Below, in pieces: positions 29,766 through 39,994 of a stretch of 64,000 nt of DNA. Source of the stretch: Bacteroidota bacterium (GTDB taxonomy: Bacteria > Bacteroidota > Bacteroidia > Bacteroidales > VadinHA17). Every line of letters starts with the position of its first letter. Positions within the stretch are counted from its first letter, which is position 1. The stretch spans positions 16,312 through 80,311 of the forward strand of contig QKGI01000045.1 in NCBI GenBank assembly GCA_003250475.1, read 5' to 3'. Under the pieces are notes generated by a model. That model was not told where the DNA came from. It did not search any database and worked only from the letters and a program-made list of their open reading frames with translations. The position numbers and the translations under genes were made by a program.

Positions 29766-31846
29766 TGGAACAGTTTGCATTTTATCTTCTGAAATCGGCT
29801 ATATGGCTCATAGGCTTTGGCCTGGTATATCTTGGTTTCCTCCGGAAAGAGAGATTTTTCAGGCTTAAAAGGTTGTACCTGGTGATGGGATTACTGCTTT
29901 CGCTGGCTCTTCCCCTGGTCACATTTCATTACAGGGCGGAGGTTCCGGCAACAGAGGCCGCGTTTGCTTCAGTTACTGCAATTCCGGCCGGCAGCGTTGT
30001 TACGGAGACTCCTCCGCCGGAGAACAGGCAGGTCGGATTCACCGGGATTGTTACATGGCTGTATATTGCCGGTATAGTATTTTTTATGTTGCGTTCAGCC
30101 AGGCACATCTGGTCTTATTTCAGGGAGATAAGAGGATCGGGTGTTGATAAACACGGCAAGGCACTGCTTGTAAGAACCGAAAAATATATCTCTTCCTTTT
30201 CTTTCTTCAATTACATATTTATCAATCCTTCACTGAGTGAGAAGGAGGAGAGAGAGATCCTGAACCATGAGTTGGTGCACCTTAAACAGAAACACTGGTT
30301 CGATCTCCTGCTTGTTGAACTGTTTAGCCTTATACAGTGGATGAACCCGTTTGTATGGATCTATTCCGGACTGGTCAGGCAGAATCACGAGAACCTGGCA
30401 GATGAGGAGGCATTGCTGGCCTCATCCGACCCGGCAAACTACAGGGCGGCACTTCTTAACCAGGTCTTCAGCGCCAGGTTGATATGCCTCTCAAATTCGT
30501 TCAACTTTTCGTTTAATCTAAACCGCTTTGAAATGATGAAAAAAATAGATGTTTCCCCATACAGGAAATTAAAAACACTACTGGTACTCCCGGTATTTGC
30601 AATTGTGTTCTATGCCTTTTCAACGCCGGAGTATACCTATTCAGAATCCGGTGCTCCGGAGGAAATAACCCTGCCCCGGCCTTCTGCCATAACCCAGAAC
30701 CTTGTCAAAGGTGTGGTTTACAGGGAAGACGGCACCCCTTTTCCCGGGGTCAGTGTCAATGTGTCAGGGTCATCCCTTACTGTTATCACTGATGCTTCGG
30801 GCCGGTTTGAGTTCAAAGGCATTGACGGGAGTGCAATACTTGTTTTTACTCACAAGGGCTATCGTTACCTGCCCTTGAATCCATTGACAGACAAAGAGAT
30901 GACTGTAAAAATGGTCCCTGAACCGGATTCCCCTGACCAGGCTATGGTCAGTAGAGACGTGTCAGGCAATCAACAACCGGCACCTATTGTTGTTGTCGAC
31001 GGTGTTATATCCGATCAGACAGCTACCGCGGCCATTGAAAAAATGGGAGACAGTTTTGCTCTCGTTAAATCTCTTCGCGGGAAAGAAGCCACAGATAAGT
31101 ACGGCGAGAAAGGTGCTGACGGTGCGATAGAACTATACTCCAGGAAGAAGGCTGCGGAGATGGGCCTCAGTGCTCCCCTTCGCAGGAGGAGTGCCGATGA
31201 TTTCCCGACTTTCGATGGAAAGGCTCCCGGTTCATTTGGTGACTGGGTAATCATCCGCACAAAATACCCTCCTGAAGCTGTCGCTGCCGGAATCGAGGGC
31301 CGGGCCAGTGTCAGGTATACCATTGAGACGGACGGGACAGTCAGTAATGTCAAACCTTTCCCGGGCTCCAACCCTCTCCTGGGAAACGCTATTGCCGAAG
31401 TGATCAAAACATCGCCACGATGGACACCTCCGAAAAATCCGGCAATGAATGAACCTTATACTTCCGAGATCAATGCTGAATTCTCATTGCCTGACAAGAT
31501 CCGGACCGAGGAAGTATTTGTGGTTGTTGAAACGATGCCTCAGTTTCCCGGAGGAGATAAGGCCCTGTTTGAAAATATTTATGAAAATGTGAAATATCCG
31601 CCTGAGGCCAAAGAGCAGGGCATCCAGGGCAAAGTAATACTGAGATTCATGGTTACAGCCCGGGGTGACATTGATGCCATCTCTGTTGTCAGGGGGGTTC
31701 ACCCGTTACTCGATGCTGAGGCAGTAAGAGTGATGGGCAGCCTGCCGCGCTGGATACCGGGGACGCAGGGAGGCCAGCCGGTCAACGTCTGGTATTCAGT
31801 CCCGATCGCTTTTACCCTCTCTTCAGGAGATAAAAAGCAGGAATAG
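29765..31846 (+). CDS. M56 (BlaR1-like) metallopeptidase with carboxypeptidase-regulatory-like, plug-like and two TonB C-terminal domains
   Basis: NHELVHLKQKHWFDLL; VKGVVYREDGTPFPGVSVNVSG; VVVDGVISD...YGEKGADGAIELYSRKK; two YPPEA..GI.G TonB-C modules. Confidence 0.9.
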   Translation: MEQFAFYLLKSAIWLIGFGLVYLGFLRKERFFRLKRLYLVMGLLLSLALPLVTFHYRAEVPATEAAFASVTAIPAGSVVTETPPPENRQVGFTGIVTWLYIAGIVFFMLRSARHIWSYFREIRGSGVDKHGKALLVRTEKYISSFSFFNYIFINPSLSEKEEREILNHELVHLKQKHWFDLLLVELFSLIQWMNPFVWIYSGLVRQNHENLADEEALLASSDPANYRAALLNQVFSARLICLSNSFNFSFNLNRFEMMKKIDVSPYRKLKTLLVLPVFAIVFYAFSTPEYTYSESGAPEEITLPRPSAITQNLVKGVVYREDGTPFPGVSVNVSGSSLTVITDASGRFEFKGIDGSAILVFTHKGYRYLPLNPLTDKEMTVKMVPEPDSPDQAMVSRDVSGNQQPAPIVVVDGVISDQTATAAIEKMGDSFALVKSLRGKEATDKYGEKGADGAIELYSRKKAAEMGLSAPLRRRSADDFPTFDGKAPGSFGDWVIIRTKYPPEAVAAGIEGRASVRYTIETDGTVSNVKPFPGSNPLLGNAIAEVIKTSPRWTPPKNPAMNEPYTSEINAEFSLPDKIRTEEVFVVVETMPQFPGGDKALFENIYENVKYPPEAKEQGIQGKVILRFMVTARGDIDAISVVRGVHPLLDAEAVRVMGSLPRWIPGTQGGQPVNVWYSVPIAFTLSSGDKKQE

Positions 31847-31873
31847 CCTGCCCGGAACCGAAAATCCATAATG

Positions 31874-31919
31874 CCGGCCTTGCCCTCCCCTTATTCCACT
31901 GAGAGGAGAGCAGGGCCGG
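31874..31919 (+). terminator. Possible hairpin terminator after the M56 gene
   Basis: CCGGCCTTGCCCTCC...GGAGAGCAGGGCCGG imperfect inverted repeat; only a weak T-tract. Confidence 0.45.
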
Positions 31920-32126
31920 TTTATCTGTTGCAGACGAAGGAACAACCGGCCTCTTGTTCCAGGCCTGGCTGTACCGGATCCATGGTCACACAACCTGTGT
32001 CAAAAAAATATGCCGTTAATACTTGCATTTTCAAAAATCACATTTTATCTTTGACCGACCGTTCAATCAAAACTCCTGTTTTAACAAATACCTTTTGACT
32101 GAGCTGTAATTCAAAGAAAAGAGAAT

Positions 32127-32759
32127 ATGTCGCCGAGAACACCAAGCCAGTTTGAGGAGATGAGGGAAGAAAAGAAGAATCTCATCATGGATGTGGCTCT
32201 TGAACATTTTTCGAACATAGGGTTCCATCCAACAACCATCACGCACATAGCAAGGCACGCCGGTATCTCCAAGGGCCTCATGTACAACTATTTCAAGAGC
32301 AAGGAGGACCTCCTGGCATCGATTATTAACAGGTCTATCGCTGATATCTACACATATTTCAACCCTGATCATGACAGTCATCTTACTCCTGATGAATTTG
32401 AGCTGTTCATAAGGAAGATCTTCCATGTTCTTCATGAAAAGAGACAATTCTGGAAGCTTCTGTACAGGATCATGTTGCAACCCGGTGTATATGAAAAGGT
32501 ATTCAGCGAGGAAAACATGAACATATCGGTATCGGGAGTTCCTCTCAGGGAGTTCTCCGAGAATATGGCTGTATTACTTACAGATTATTTTGAAAGAAAA
32601 AAGGAGAGGGCAGGTCCTGATTATGATCCCCGGGTTGAACTTCTGATGTTTTCCAACGCGGTTAAGGGCTTTGCTATGACATCGGTCTTTTCTGCCGAAC
32701 AATACCAGGGTGATTATTTTGAAAGGGTGATTGACGCATTGCTTAAAAGATACAAATGA
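32127..32759 (+). CDS. TetR/AcrR family transcriptional regulator
   Basis: EEKKNLIMDVALEHFSNIGFHPTTITHIARHAGISKGLMYNYFKSKEDLLASII. Confidence 0.93.
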   Translation: MSPRTPSQFEEMREEKKNLIMDVALEHFSNIGFHPTTITHIARHAGISKGLMYNYFKSKEDLLASIINRSIADIYTYFNPDHDSHLTPDEFELFIRKIFHVLHEKRQFWKLLYRIMLQPGVYEKVFSEENMNISVSGVPLREFSENMAVLLTDYFERKKERAGPDYDPRVELLMFSNAVKGFAMTSVFSAEQYQGDYFERVIDALLKRYK

Positions 32760-32872
32760 GACCGGTTTATTTATCAGACGCAGCAAAAGAGGAAGCAACG
32801 ATGCCACCAGCGTCTATTCCTTCTTTATTCCGGCGCAATATACATGAATGTCAATATTTAAATTAAGTAAAC

Positions 32873-33646
32873 ATGAAACGATTTGTTAAGCCTGTAATCA
32901 TTCTCACAGCCACGCTGTTCTTGGCGCCGGTCATCAGTACGGCCGGGGCACAGCAGCTAACGGCAAAGGAGATCGTAAAAAAGGCAGATGAGAAATTCAA
33001 CGGCGAGATGTCGGGCTACAGTGTAATGAGTATGACCATTGTGCGTCCTACCTGGCAGAGATCTGTCGAATTCAAATCATGGTCACTTGAAAATGACTAC
33101 AGTCTGACACTCATAACCGCCCCTGCGCGTGAGAAGGGGCAGACGTTCCTCAAACGTGGCAGCGAGATGTGGAGCTGGAATCCTGCCATCAACAGGCTGA
33201 TAAAGCTTCCTCCTTCAATGATGTCGCAGGGCTGGATGGGATCAGACTACACCAATGATGATATTCTCAGGGAATCGTCGGTTGTTGAGGATTACACCCA
33301 CACTATGGAAGGAGAGGAGGCTATTGACGGCCGTATGTGTTATAAAATTGAGCTTAAGGCAAAGGAAGATGCCGGAGTACTGTGGGGCCATCAGATCTGG
33401 TGGGTTGACAAAAATGAATTCATACTCCTGAAAGCGGAGCTTTATGATGAGGACGGTTACCTGGTGAGGACCGAGAGAGGGCTGGATCTGAAGACCATGG
33501 ACGGCAGGTTCATACCAACGACAATAGAACTGGTGCCGGCAGAAGAGGAGGGCCATAAAACCGTACTTAAGATCCTGGAGATAAAGTTCAATGTCAGGCT
33601 TGAAGAGAATTTCTTTTCGCAGCAGAACATGAAAACCATCAGATAA
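32873..33646 (+). CDS. Outer membrane lipoprotein-sorting protein, LolA-like
   Basis: Signal peptide; SVMSMTIVRPTWQRSVEFKSWSLENDYSLTLITAPAREKGQTFLKRGSEMWSWNPAINRLIKLPPSMMSQGWMGSDYTNDD. Confidence 0.87.
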   Translation: MKRFVKPVIILTATLFLAPVISTAGAQQLTAKEIVKKADEKFNGEMSGYSVMSMTIVRPTWQRSVEFKSWSLENDYSLTLITAPAREKGQTFLKRGSEMWSWNPAINRLIKLPPSMMSQGWMGSDYTNDDILRESSVVEDYTHTMEGEEAIDGRMCYKIELKAKEDAGVLWGHQIWWVDKNEFILLKAELYDEDGYLVRTERGLDLKTMDGRFIPTTIELVPAEEEGHKTVLKILEIKFNVRLEENFFSQQNMKTIR

Positions 33647-33673
33647 GACCTACAAACAGAAAGGACAATCATA

Positions 33674-35089
33674 ATGAAAGATTATCAGCTGGCCTGGAGA
33701 AACCTCTGGCGGAATAAAAGACGAACACTGATTACAGCGGCATCTGTATTCTTTGCTGTGTTTTTTGCTCTGGTAATGAGGTCGTTTCAGCTGGGCACAT
33801 ATAACAAAATGTACCGTGATGTCATCGAATCCTATTCCGGATACCTGCAGCTACAAAACACAGATTATCTTGATGAGCCCAATATCGACAACGGGTTTGT
33901 TGTTGATCAGGATATAACAGGCATGATTGAAAGCGATCCGAATGTGACCACTGTTATTCCCAGGCTGGAAGCTTTTGCCCTGGCTGCCGTCGGGAGCCGC
34001 ACCCAGGGGGTAATGGTCATAGGGATGGATCCGGACAAGGAGGATAAGGGATTCAACATCAGGAATCGTATGGTTAAATACAAGCTGACCCCTGATGCTG
34101 TCGAATCGCTGAAGGCGGAGAACCTGCCGGGCCGTACAGGCAAGTTACTGGATGTTTTTCTCAATGAATCATTTACTGATGAGGCGGGCCTTACCTCGAT
34201 TCTGGGTATCGACCGTTCTGACACCATGAAGGTACTCCCGCTTTTCAGAAAATATGCATCATTCAGAAATGCCTGCCTGGCGGCTTCTGACACCGGCTTT
34301 GCCGTGATAGGCAGCGGACTGTCCGAATACCTGCACGCCGGGGTCGGTGATACCATCGTACTGATGGGGCAGGGCTACCATGGAACGTCTGCCGCCGGGC
34401 TCTATGTTGTAAAGGGCGTTGTGATCATGCCACAGCCTGAGATAGACAACAGGTTCGTCTACCTAACACTCGATGATGCACGGTATCTTTATGATGCCCC
34501 CGGTATGGCGACCTCTGCCATAATAAGTATCACCGAGACCGGTGACAAAGAGCTTCATAACACACAGGAAAGGCTGACCCGGGTCTGTGGCGACGGGCTT
34601 GTAATACGAAACTGGAAAGAGATGAATGCTTTGCTTCTCAACCAGATGGAGGCAGACAATAAGAGTGGCGCCATCATGATAGGTATCCTGTACCTTGTCA
34701 TCGCCTTTGGAGTCTTTGGGACGGTACTGATGATGATGGCAGAGAGACGCAGGGAGTTTGGCATGCTGGTCTCGATAGGGATGCAGAAGAGCAAACTCGC
34801 CAAGGTGGTTTCCCTGGAGATGCTGCTGATCGGTTTGCTGGGTGTTGTTGCGGGAGTTGCAGCGTCCCTTCCTATAGTGTTTTACGGATACGCAAAACCC
34901 CTGAGATTCACCGGCGAGCTGGCCAGGATGTACGAAGACTATGGCTTTGAACCGGTGATGCCTATGCTATTACCCGACACCTATTACCTGTGGCAGGTGG
35001 TGATTGTGCTTCTGATACTTTCCATTGCGATAGCTTTTAGCATACGCAAAGTTTTCAAACTGAATATTATTAATGCTCTGAGAGCCTAA
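33674..35089 (+). CDS. ABC transporter permease, FtsX/LolC-E-like
   Basis: WRNLWRNKRRTLITAASVFFAVFFAL; C-terminal three TM FtsX domain. Confidence 0.87.
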   Translation: MKDYQLAWRNLWRNKRRTLITAASVFFAVFFALVMRSFQLGTYNKMYRDVIESYSGYLQLQNTDYLDEPNIDNGFVVDQDITGMIESDPNVTTVIPRLEAFALAAVGSRTQGVMVIGMDPDKEDKGFNIRNRMVKYKLTPDAVESLKAENLPGRTGKLLDVFLNESFTDEAGLTSILGIDRSDTMKVLPLFRKYASFRNACLAASDTGFAVIGSGLSEYLHAGVGDTIVLMGQGYHGTSAAGLYVVKGVVIMPQPEIDNRFVYLTLDDARYLYDAPGMATSAIISITETGDKELHNTQERLTRVCGDGLVIRNWKEMNALLLNQMEADNKSGAIMIGILYLVIAFGVFGTVLMMMAERRREFGMLVSIGMQKSKLAKVVSLEMLLIGLLGVVAGVAASLPIVFYGYAKPLRFTGELARMYEDYGFEPVMPMLLPDTYYLWQVVIVLLILSIAIAFSIRKVFKLNIINALRA

Positions 35090-35101
35090 CTGAAAAGAAC
35101 C

Positions 35102-36529
35102 ATGATAACATCTTTAGCGTGGAAAAACGTATGGAGGAATAAAACCAGGAGCTTCACCGTCATCGCGGCGGTTACGGTTGGCGTTTTTGCCGGTGTGTTC
35201 GCTATGGCTGCAATAAACAGTTCCATAGTACAGAGGATCGATGCTGCCGTTAATGAAGAGCTTTCACATATACAGGTGAACAACCGAGAATTCAGGAGCA
35301 GCAGTGATATTCAGAATATCATTGCCGACCCCGGAGAAGTGGTATCGGTGCTTGAAAAGACCCCTGGAGTGACCAATTTCACCGGCAGGATCATCGTAAG
35401 GGGCATCGCTTCTACTGCAGGCGGCAGTGCCGGGGTGGAGATAACCGGAATAAACGTTGACAGGGAGAAACAGATGTTTACTCTTTCGGAAAGACTGATA
35501 CCCGGCACCGGCAGTTATTTTGACTCCGACACCAGGCTCAACAGTGCTTTTATCGGGGAGAAGCTGGCAAAGGAGCTCTATATTATCAGGTATATCCTTA
35601 CACCTGAAGCTTTCCGGTCACTTGAAGAGGCCGGTATCCCGGCTGCTGTCACTGAAAAACTCAGGTCTATCGAGGGGGAGAGATTCCCGACGGAGAAAAA
35701 GCTTTCTGAAGCCTGTGCCGGACTGCTCACTTCCGGGGAGATGAAGAAATACAGTCTCAATATCAGGGAGGCGGCATGGTCATACAGGGAAGGCTCAAAG
35801 ATCATCCTTTCATTCCTTGATGTTAGCGGTAACCAGACAGGTGCTGCGTTCAGGATCTGCGGCATCTACAGGACTAACAACGACTTTTTTGAGGCTACCT
35901 CGCTCTTTGTTCCCGAGGATGAGCTTCGAAGGCTTACAGGACTGGAAGAGGGTCAGTATCACCGGTTTATTGCAAGACTGGAGAACGATGATCTTACCGG
36001 CAAGGCGACATCAGAAATAAGGGAGGCCCTCCCCGGCCTGGAGGTGCTCAACTGGAAAGAGATACAGACGGACCTGGCCATGATAACAGACTATGTGAAC
36101 CAGATATATGGCATATTCATGGTGTTGATACTTGCGGCCCTTTCATTCGGAATAGTAAACACCATGCTGATGTCAGTACTGGAAAGGACGCGGGAGCTCG
36201 GCATGCTCTCCGCCATAGGCATGAACCGTCGCCGTATCTTCTCAATGATAATGCTTGAATCGATATTCCTCTCCGTTGTCGGCGGTTTTGCCGGTATGGC
36301 TGTAAGCGGGATCGTCATCGGAATCACCGGACATACAGGCATCAACCTTGTTAAGTACTCGGAGGGGTTGGAGGCTTTTGGGTATTCGGCTCACCTGTAT
36401 CCGACAATCGGAGGTGATTTCTTTATCATGCTGACGGTACTGATCGTACTTACAGGCATAATATCAGCGATATATCCTGCCCGGAAGGCATTGCAGATGA
36501 ATCCGGTTGAAGCTTTAAGAGGTGAATAA
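35102..36529 (+). CDS. ABC transporter permease, FtsX/LolC-E-like
   Basis: AWKNVWRNKTRSFTVIAAVTVGVFAGV; ERTRELGMLSAIGMNRRRIFSMIMLESIFL; ARKALQMNPVEALRGE. Confidence 0.9.
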   Translation: MITSLAWKNVWRNKTRSFTVIAAVTVGVFAGVFAMAAINSSIVQRIDAAVNEELSHIQVNNREFRSSSDIQNIIADPGEVVSVLEKTPGVTNFTGRIIVRGIASTAGGSAGVEITGINVDREKQMFTLSERLIPGTGSYFDSDTRLNSAFIGEKLAKELYIIRYILTPEAFRSLEEAGIPAAVTEKLRSIEGERFPTEKKLSEACAGLLTSGEMKKYSLNIREAAWSYREGSKIILSFLDVSGNQTGAAFRICGIYRTNNDFFEATSLFVPEDELRRLTGLEEGQYHRFIARLENDDLTGKATSEIREALPGLEVLNWKEIQTDLAMITDYVNQIYGIFMVLILAALSFGIVNTMLMSVLERTRELGMLSAIGMNRRRIFSMIMLESIFLSVVGGFAGMAVSGIVIGITGHTGINLVKYSEGLEAFGYSAHLYPTIGGDFFIMLTVLIVLTGIISAIYPARKALQMNPVEALRGE

Positions 36530-36547
36530 TAATAAAACAAGATAACA

Positions 36548-37243
36548 ATGAAAGTAGTCGAAATCAATGACGTTTATAAGACCTACCGTGATACAGAGGT
36601 CGAAGTCAGGGCAATTAACGGAGTGACTCTCAGCTTTGAAAAGGGAGATTTTGCAGTGATCGTCGGTCCTTCGGGATCAGGGAAGACCACCTTGCTTAAC
36701 CTTATAGGAGGTCTTGACCAGCCCACCGGAGGAGAGATCATAGTCGCGGGGCACCACCTCTCGGAGCTCAGGCCATCGGAACTTATCGACTTCCGGATGG
36801 AACATGTGGGATTTGTATTCCAGTCATATAATCTTATCCCTGTTCTTACAGCAGCTGAGAATGTGGGGTTCATCATGAACCTCCAGAAGTGGCCCAAAGA
36901 GAAAAGAAAAGCCCGTACAGACGAACTGCTGGAGTCGGTGGGGCTGGCAGACCGTCACAACAGCCGTCCCTCTCAACTCTCCGGCGGACAGCAGCAAAGG
37001 GTTGCCGTTGCACGGGCCCTGGCACCGAGGCCGGAGTTCATTCTTGCCGATGAACCTACTGCGAACCTGGATTCAAAGTCGGCGGAAACCCTGCTTGATA
37101 TCATGGAAAAACTTAACCAGGAGGAAAATATGACGTTTATATTTTCCACGCATGATGCAAGGGTAATGAAGAGAGCCCGCAGGGTCATCACCCTGGAAGA
37201 CGGCAGGATTATCTCTGACGAAAGAACAAACCACAATTCATGA
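36548..37243 (+). CDS. ABC transporter ATP-binding protein, LolD/MacB-like
   Basis: Walker A GPSGSGKTT, signature LSGGQQQR, Walker B ILADEPTANLD. Confidence 0.95.
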   Translation: MKVVEINDVYKTYRDTEVEVRAINGVTLSFEKGDFAVIVGPSGSGKTTLLNLIGGLDQPTGGEIIVAGHHLSELRPSELIDFRMEHVGFVFQSYNLIPVLTAAENVGFIMNLQKWPKEKRKARTDELLESVGLADRHNSRPSQLSGGQQQRVAVARALAPRPEFILADEPTANLDSKSAETLLDIMEKLNQEENMTFIFSTHDARVMKRARRVITLEDGRIISDERTNHNS

Positions 37244-38391
37244 CGAGACTGTTGATCACGGCAGCGCTGCTGCTCTGCATTTCAGGCTCAGTGCATGCCC
37301 AGGAGGGAGAAGAGAGGTTCACCGTCGCCGGATATGCCTCATGGCTGCATATGGCAATGTTTGAGAAGCCGTCAGAGGCATGGATGAACAGCAGCATGCT
37401 ACATAACAGATTGAATTTCAGAGTTTATCCCGGGAGCCATACCACCATTGCACTTGAGGTAAGGAACAGGTTTGTTACCGGAGACATGATAAACCTGGAT
37501 CCATCCTATATCCAGGGTCTTGCCAAAGATGACGGGCTGCTCGACATGTCATTTAATCTTTCGGAAGGTAATTCCTATGTGCTTAACACAATGATTGACA
37601 GGCTCTATATAGACTTTACTGCTGGCCGGTTACAGGTCAGGGCGGGTCGTCAGCGCATCAACTGGAGCCAGGCAATGGTATGGAACCCCAACGACATATT
37701 TAATACCTACTCGTTTTTCGATTTCGACTATATTGAAAGACCGGGCAGCGATGCTTTGCGATTAACATATTCAACAGGCCCTGCTTCGGCAGCCGAACTG
37801 GTAGCAAAAATTGACGCGGCAGATAACATTACGGCTGCCGCCCTTTACAGATTCAGCCTTCTAAATACCGACATTCAATTCATCGCAGGAGAGACTGACG
37901 GCGACTATCTTACGGCAGGAATGGGTTGGTCCGGGGCTGTCGGCTCGGTGTCCGTGAGGGGAGAGGCTACCCTCTTTTCCCCGTTCACGCGTGCGGAAGG
38001 AGAGAAAAACACCCTTATTGCCACTGCCGGTCTTGACAAGGTTTTTTCAGACAAGGTGACAGCCCTCGCCCAGGTAATGTACTCAAATAATCCCGTTGAC
38101 CTGCAGAGCTTTACGCAACTTTATGGCGGCGGGCTGACAGCCATGCAGCTTGCATTCTCAAAGTTCAGTGCCGTGGGACAGGTCAGCTATGCCCCCGTAC
38201 CACTTCTCAACATTTCACTTTCAGGAATATGGTACCCTGACCTGAAAGGATTTTATGCCGGACCCTCCGTCGATTTTTCAATGGCCGAAAACATTGACTT
38301 CACCTTCCTCTGGCAGCACTTCAACAGCATCATTGCCGAAAATGAAGTACGTATCAACCTAGGGTTCATAAGGTTTAAATATAGTTTCTGA
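37240..38391 (+). CDS. Predicted outer membrane beta-barrel protein (DUF1302-like appearance)
   Basis: Signal peptide; RLQVRAGRQRINWSQAMVWNPNDIFNTYSFFDFDYIERPGSDALRLTY; terminal strand INLGFIRFKYSF; overlaps ABC ATPase stop. Confidence 0.7.
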   Translation: MTRLLITAALLLCISGSVHAQEGEERFTVAGYASWLHMAMFEKPSEAWMNSSMLHNRLNFRVYPGSHTTIALEVRNRFVTGDMINLDPSYIQGLAKDDGLLDMSFNLSEGNSYVLNTMIDRLYIDFTAGRLQVRAGRQRINWSQAMVWNPNDIFNTYSFFDFDYIERPGSDALRLTYSTGPASAAELVAKIDAADNITAAALYRFSLLNTDIQFIAGETDGDYLTAGMGWSGAVGSVSVRGEATLFSPFTRAEGEKNTLIATAGLDKVFSDKVTALAQVMYSNNPVDLQSFTQLYGGGLTAMQLAFSKFSAVGQVSYAPVPLLNISLSGIWYPDLKGFYAGPSVDFSMAENIDFTFLWQHFNSIIAENEVRINLGFIRFKYSF

Positions 38392-38426
38392 AATTTTCAT
38401 ACTTTTACGGGGTTAATTCCGTAAAC

Positions 38427-39161
38427 ATGTCACTTGTTCATGAGCTCGAGAAAACAGGTAACTGGCTGTTCAGAAGAAGAAGCTGGTTGCCTGTTGCAGT
38501 ACTTGTACTGGCAGTAGTTTATCTTTTCATTGCCAACCGCAGCGTAATATATTTCAATTATACATGGGAGATAATATGCATCCTGATCTCAGTCGCCGGA
38601 GAACTGTTAAGATCTTATACCGTGGGTCATGTCCCGCGTAATACCTCGGGACGTAATGTGACGGATCAGCTTGCCGACGAACTCAATACCACCGGGATAT
38701 ATTCTGTTGTCCGCCATCCCCTCTACGTGGGTAATTTCCTTATGTGGTTCGGACCGGTCCTCTTCCTCAGGTCTGTATGGTGCGTCATCATTTTTATTCT
38801 CGCTTACTGGATATATTATGAAAGGATAATATTTGCCGAAGAGCAGTATCTGCGGAGGAAGTTCGGAGAGGCCTATGATGCGTGGGCCTTGAGGGTGAAA
38901 GCCGTGATTCCCGGATTCAGACACTGCAGAAAACCCGACCTTCCCTTCTCCCTGAAAAATGCTCTCAAGCGGGAATACAACAGCATAGTCAACCTGTTTC
39001 TGGTATTTGCTCTTCTTGACCTGTTCCGCAACATAGCAGTTACCGGAAAGGTTTATATAGAACCCCTTTATGCAACATTGCTTGTGGCTGCCATTGTTTT
39101 CTGGTCAGTCATAAGGTACCTGGTCAAGAGAACGAAGTTCCTCCATGTTGCAGGGCGATAG
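38427..39161 (+). CDS. Integral membrane methyltransferase, isoprenylcysteine carboxyl methyltransferase-like
   Basis: TGIYSVVRHPLYVGNFLMWFG...YYERIIFAEEQYLRRKFGEAYDAWALRV. Confidence 0.8.
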   Translation: MSLVHELEKTGNWLFRRRSWLPVAVLVLAVVYLFIANRSVIYFNYTWEIICILISVAGELLRSYTVGHVPRNTSGRNVTDQLADELNTTGIYSVVRHPLYVGNFLMWFGPVLFLRSVWCVIIFILAYWIYYERIIFAEEQYLRRKFGEAYDAWALRVKAVIPGFRHCRKPDLPFSLKNALKREYNSIVNLFLVFALLDLFRNIAVTGKVYIEPLYATLLVAAIVFWSVIRYLVKRTKFLHVAGR

Positions 39162-39172
39162 ACAGGGTCTTG

Positions 39173-39877
39173 CTACCTGTCTCTTGCTCCCATGAATATC
39201 ATTATATAGTAGATGAGTGTTGCCAGCGATCCGAGTGCTGCAATTATGTATGTATAGGCAGCCCACTTAAGTGCATCGCGGGCCTTGCCATATGTGTCGG
39301 GATATGTTATGCCTGCACTTGCAAGCCAGACCAGGGCTCTTTTAGATGCATTGATCTCTACCGGAAGGGTGATGATACTGAAGAGGGTGGTGATGGCAAA
39401 GAGCACAATCCCGACAAGCAGTATTTCCGGCCTCGAATTAATGAGTACAAGTCCGGCTATCAGAACCCACTGGATCCAGTTAGATGAGAAACTTACTACC
39501 GGAGCCAGCTTTGACCTCATGTTAAGCCATGCATATGACTGGGCATGCTGCAGGGCGTGGCCGGTTTCATGAGCTGCCACGGCTGCAGCAGCCACACTGT
39601 TGCCGGAGTAGACGTCGCGGCTCAGGTTAATTGTCTTCTTCAGAGGATTGTAGTGGTCGGTGAGTTCACCCTGCACGCTCTGTACTATAACGCCGGTTAC
39701 CCCGTTGTCACGGAGCATCTTTTCAGCCACATCACGCCCTGTCATGCCACCCGCGACAGGTATTTTTGAGTAAGTTCTGAATTTTGATTTCAGCCTGGCG
39801 CTGACAAGCCAGCTGAGTAACATGAATACAATGAATATTATCCAGTATGTTCCGTTATGTAAAAACATTGTTTCCAT
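39173..39877 (-). CDS. Zinc metallopeptidase, YugP-like membrane family
   Basis: [31 protein letters not shown] (HExGH) with flanking TM segments. Confidence 0.87.
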   Translation of the reverse strand: METMFLHNGTYWIIFIVFMLLSWLVSARLKSKFRTYSKIPVAGGMTGRDVAEKMLRDNGVTGVIVQSVQGELTDHYNPLKKTINLSRDVYSGNSVAAAAVAAHETGHALQHAQSYAWLNMRSKLAPVVSFSSNWIQWVLIAGLVLINSRPEILLVGIVLFAITTLFSIITLPVEINASKRALVWLASAGITYPDTYGKARDALKWAAYTYIIAALGSLATLIYYIMIFMGARDR

Positions 39878-39994
39878 CGTTCGGGAATATTTCTTTTTTA
39901 TAATACACTCAAAACGCAGACCAATTGTAATAAGTTCTTAAAAGAGGTCATTTTGTCATGCCGAATCATCTTATCTTTGAAGGCGATGCAAAGG

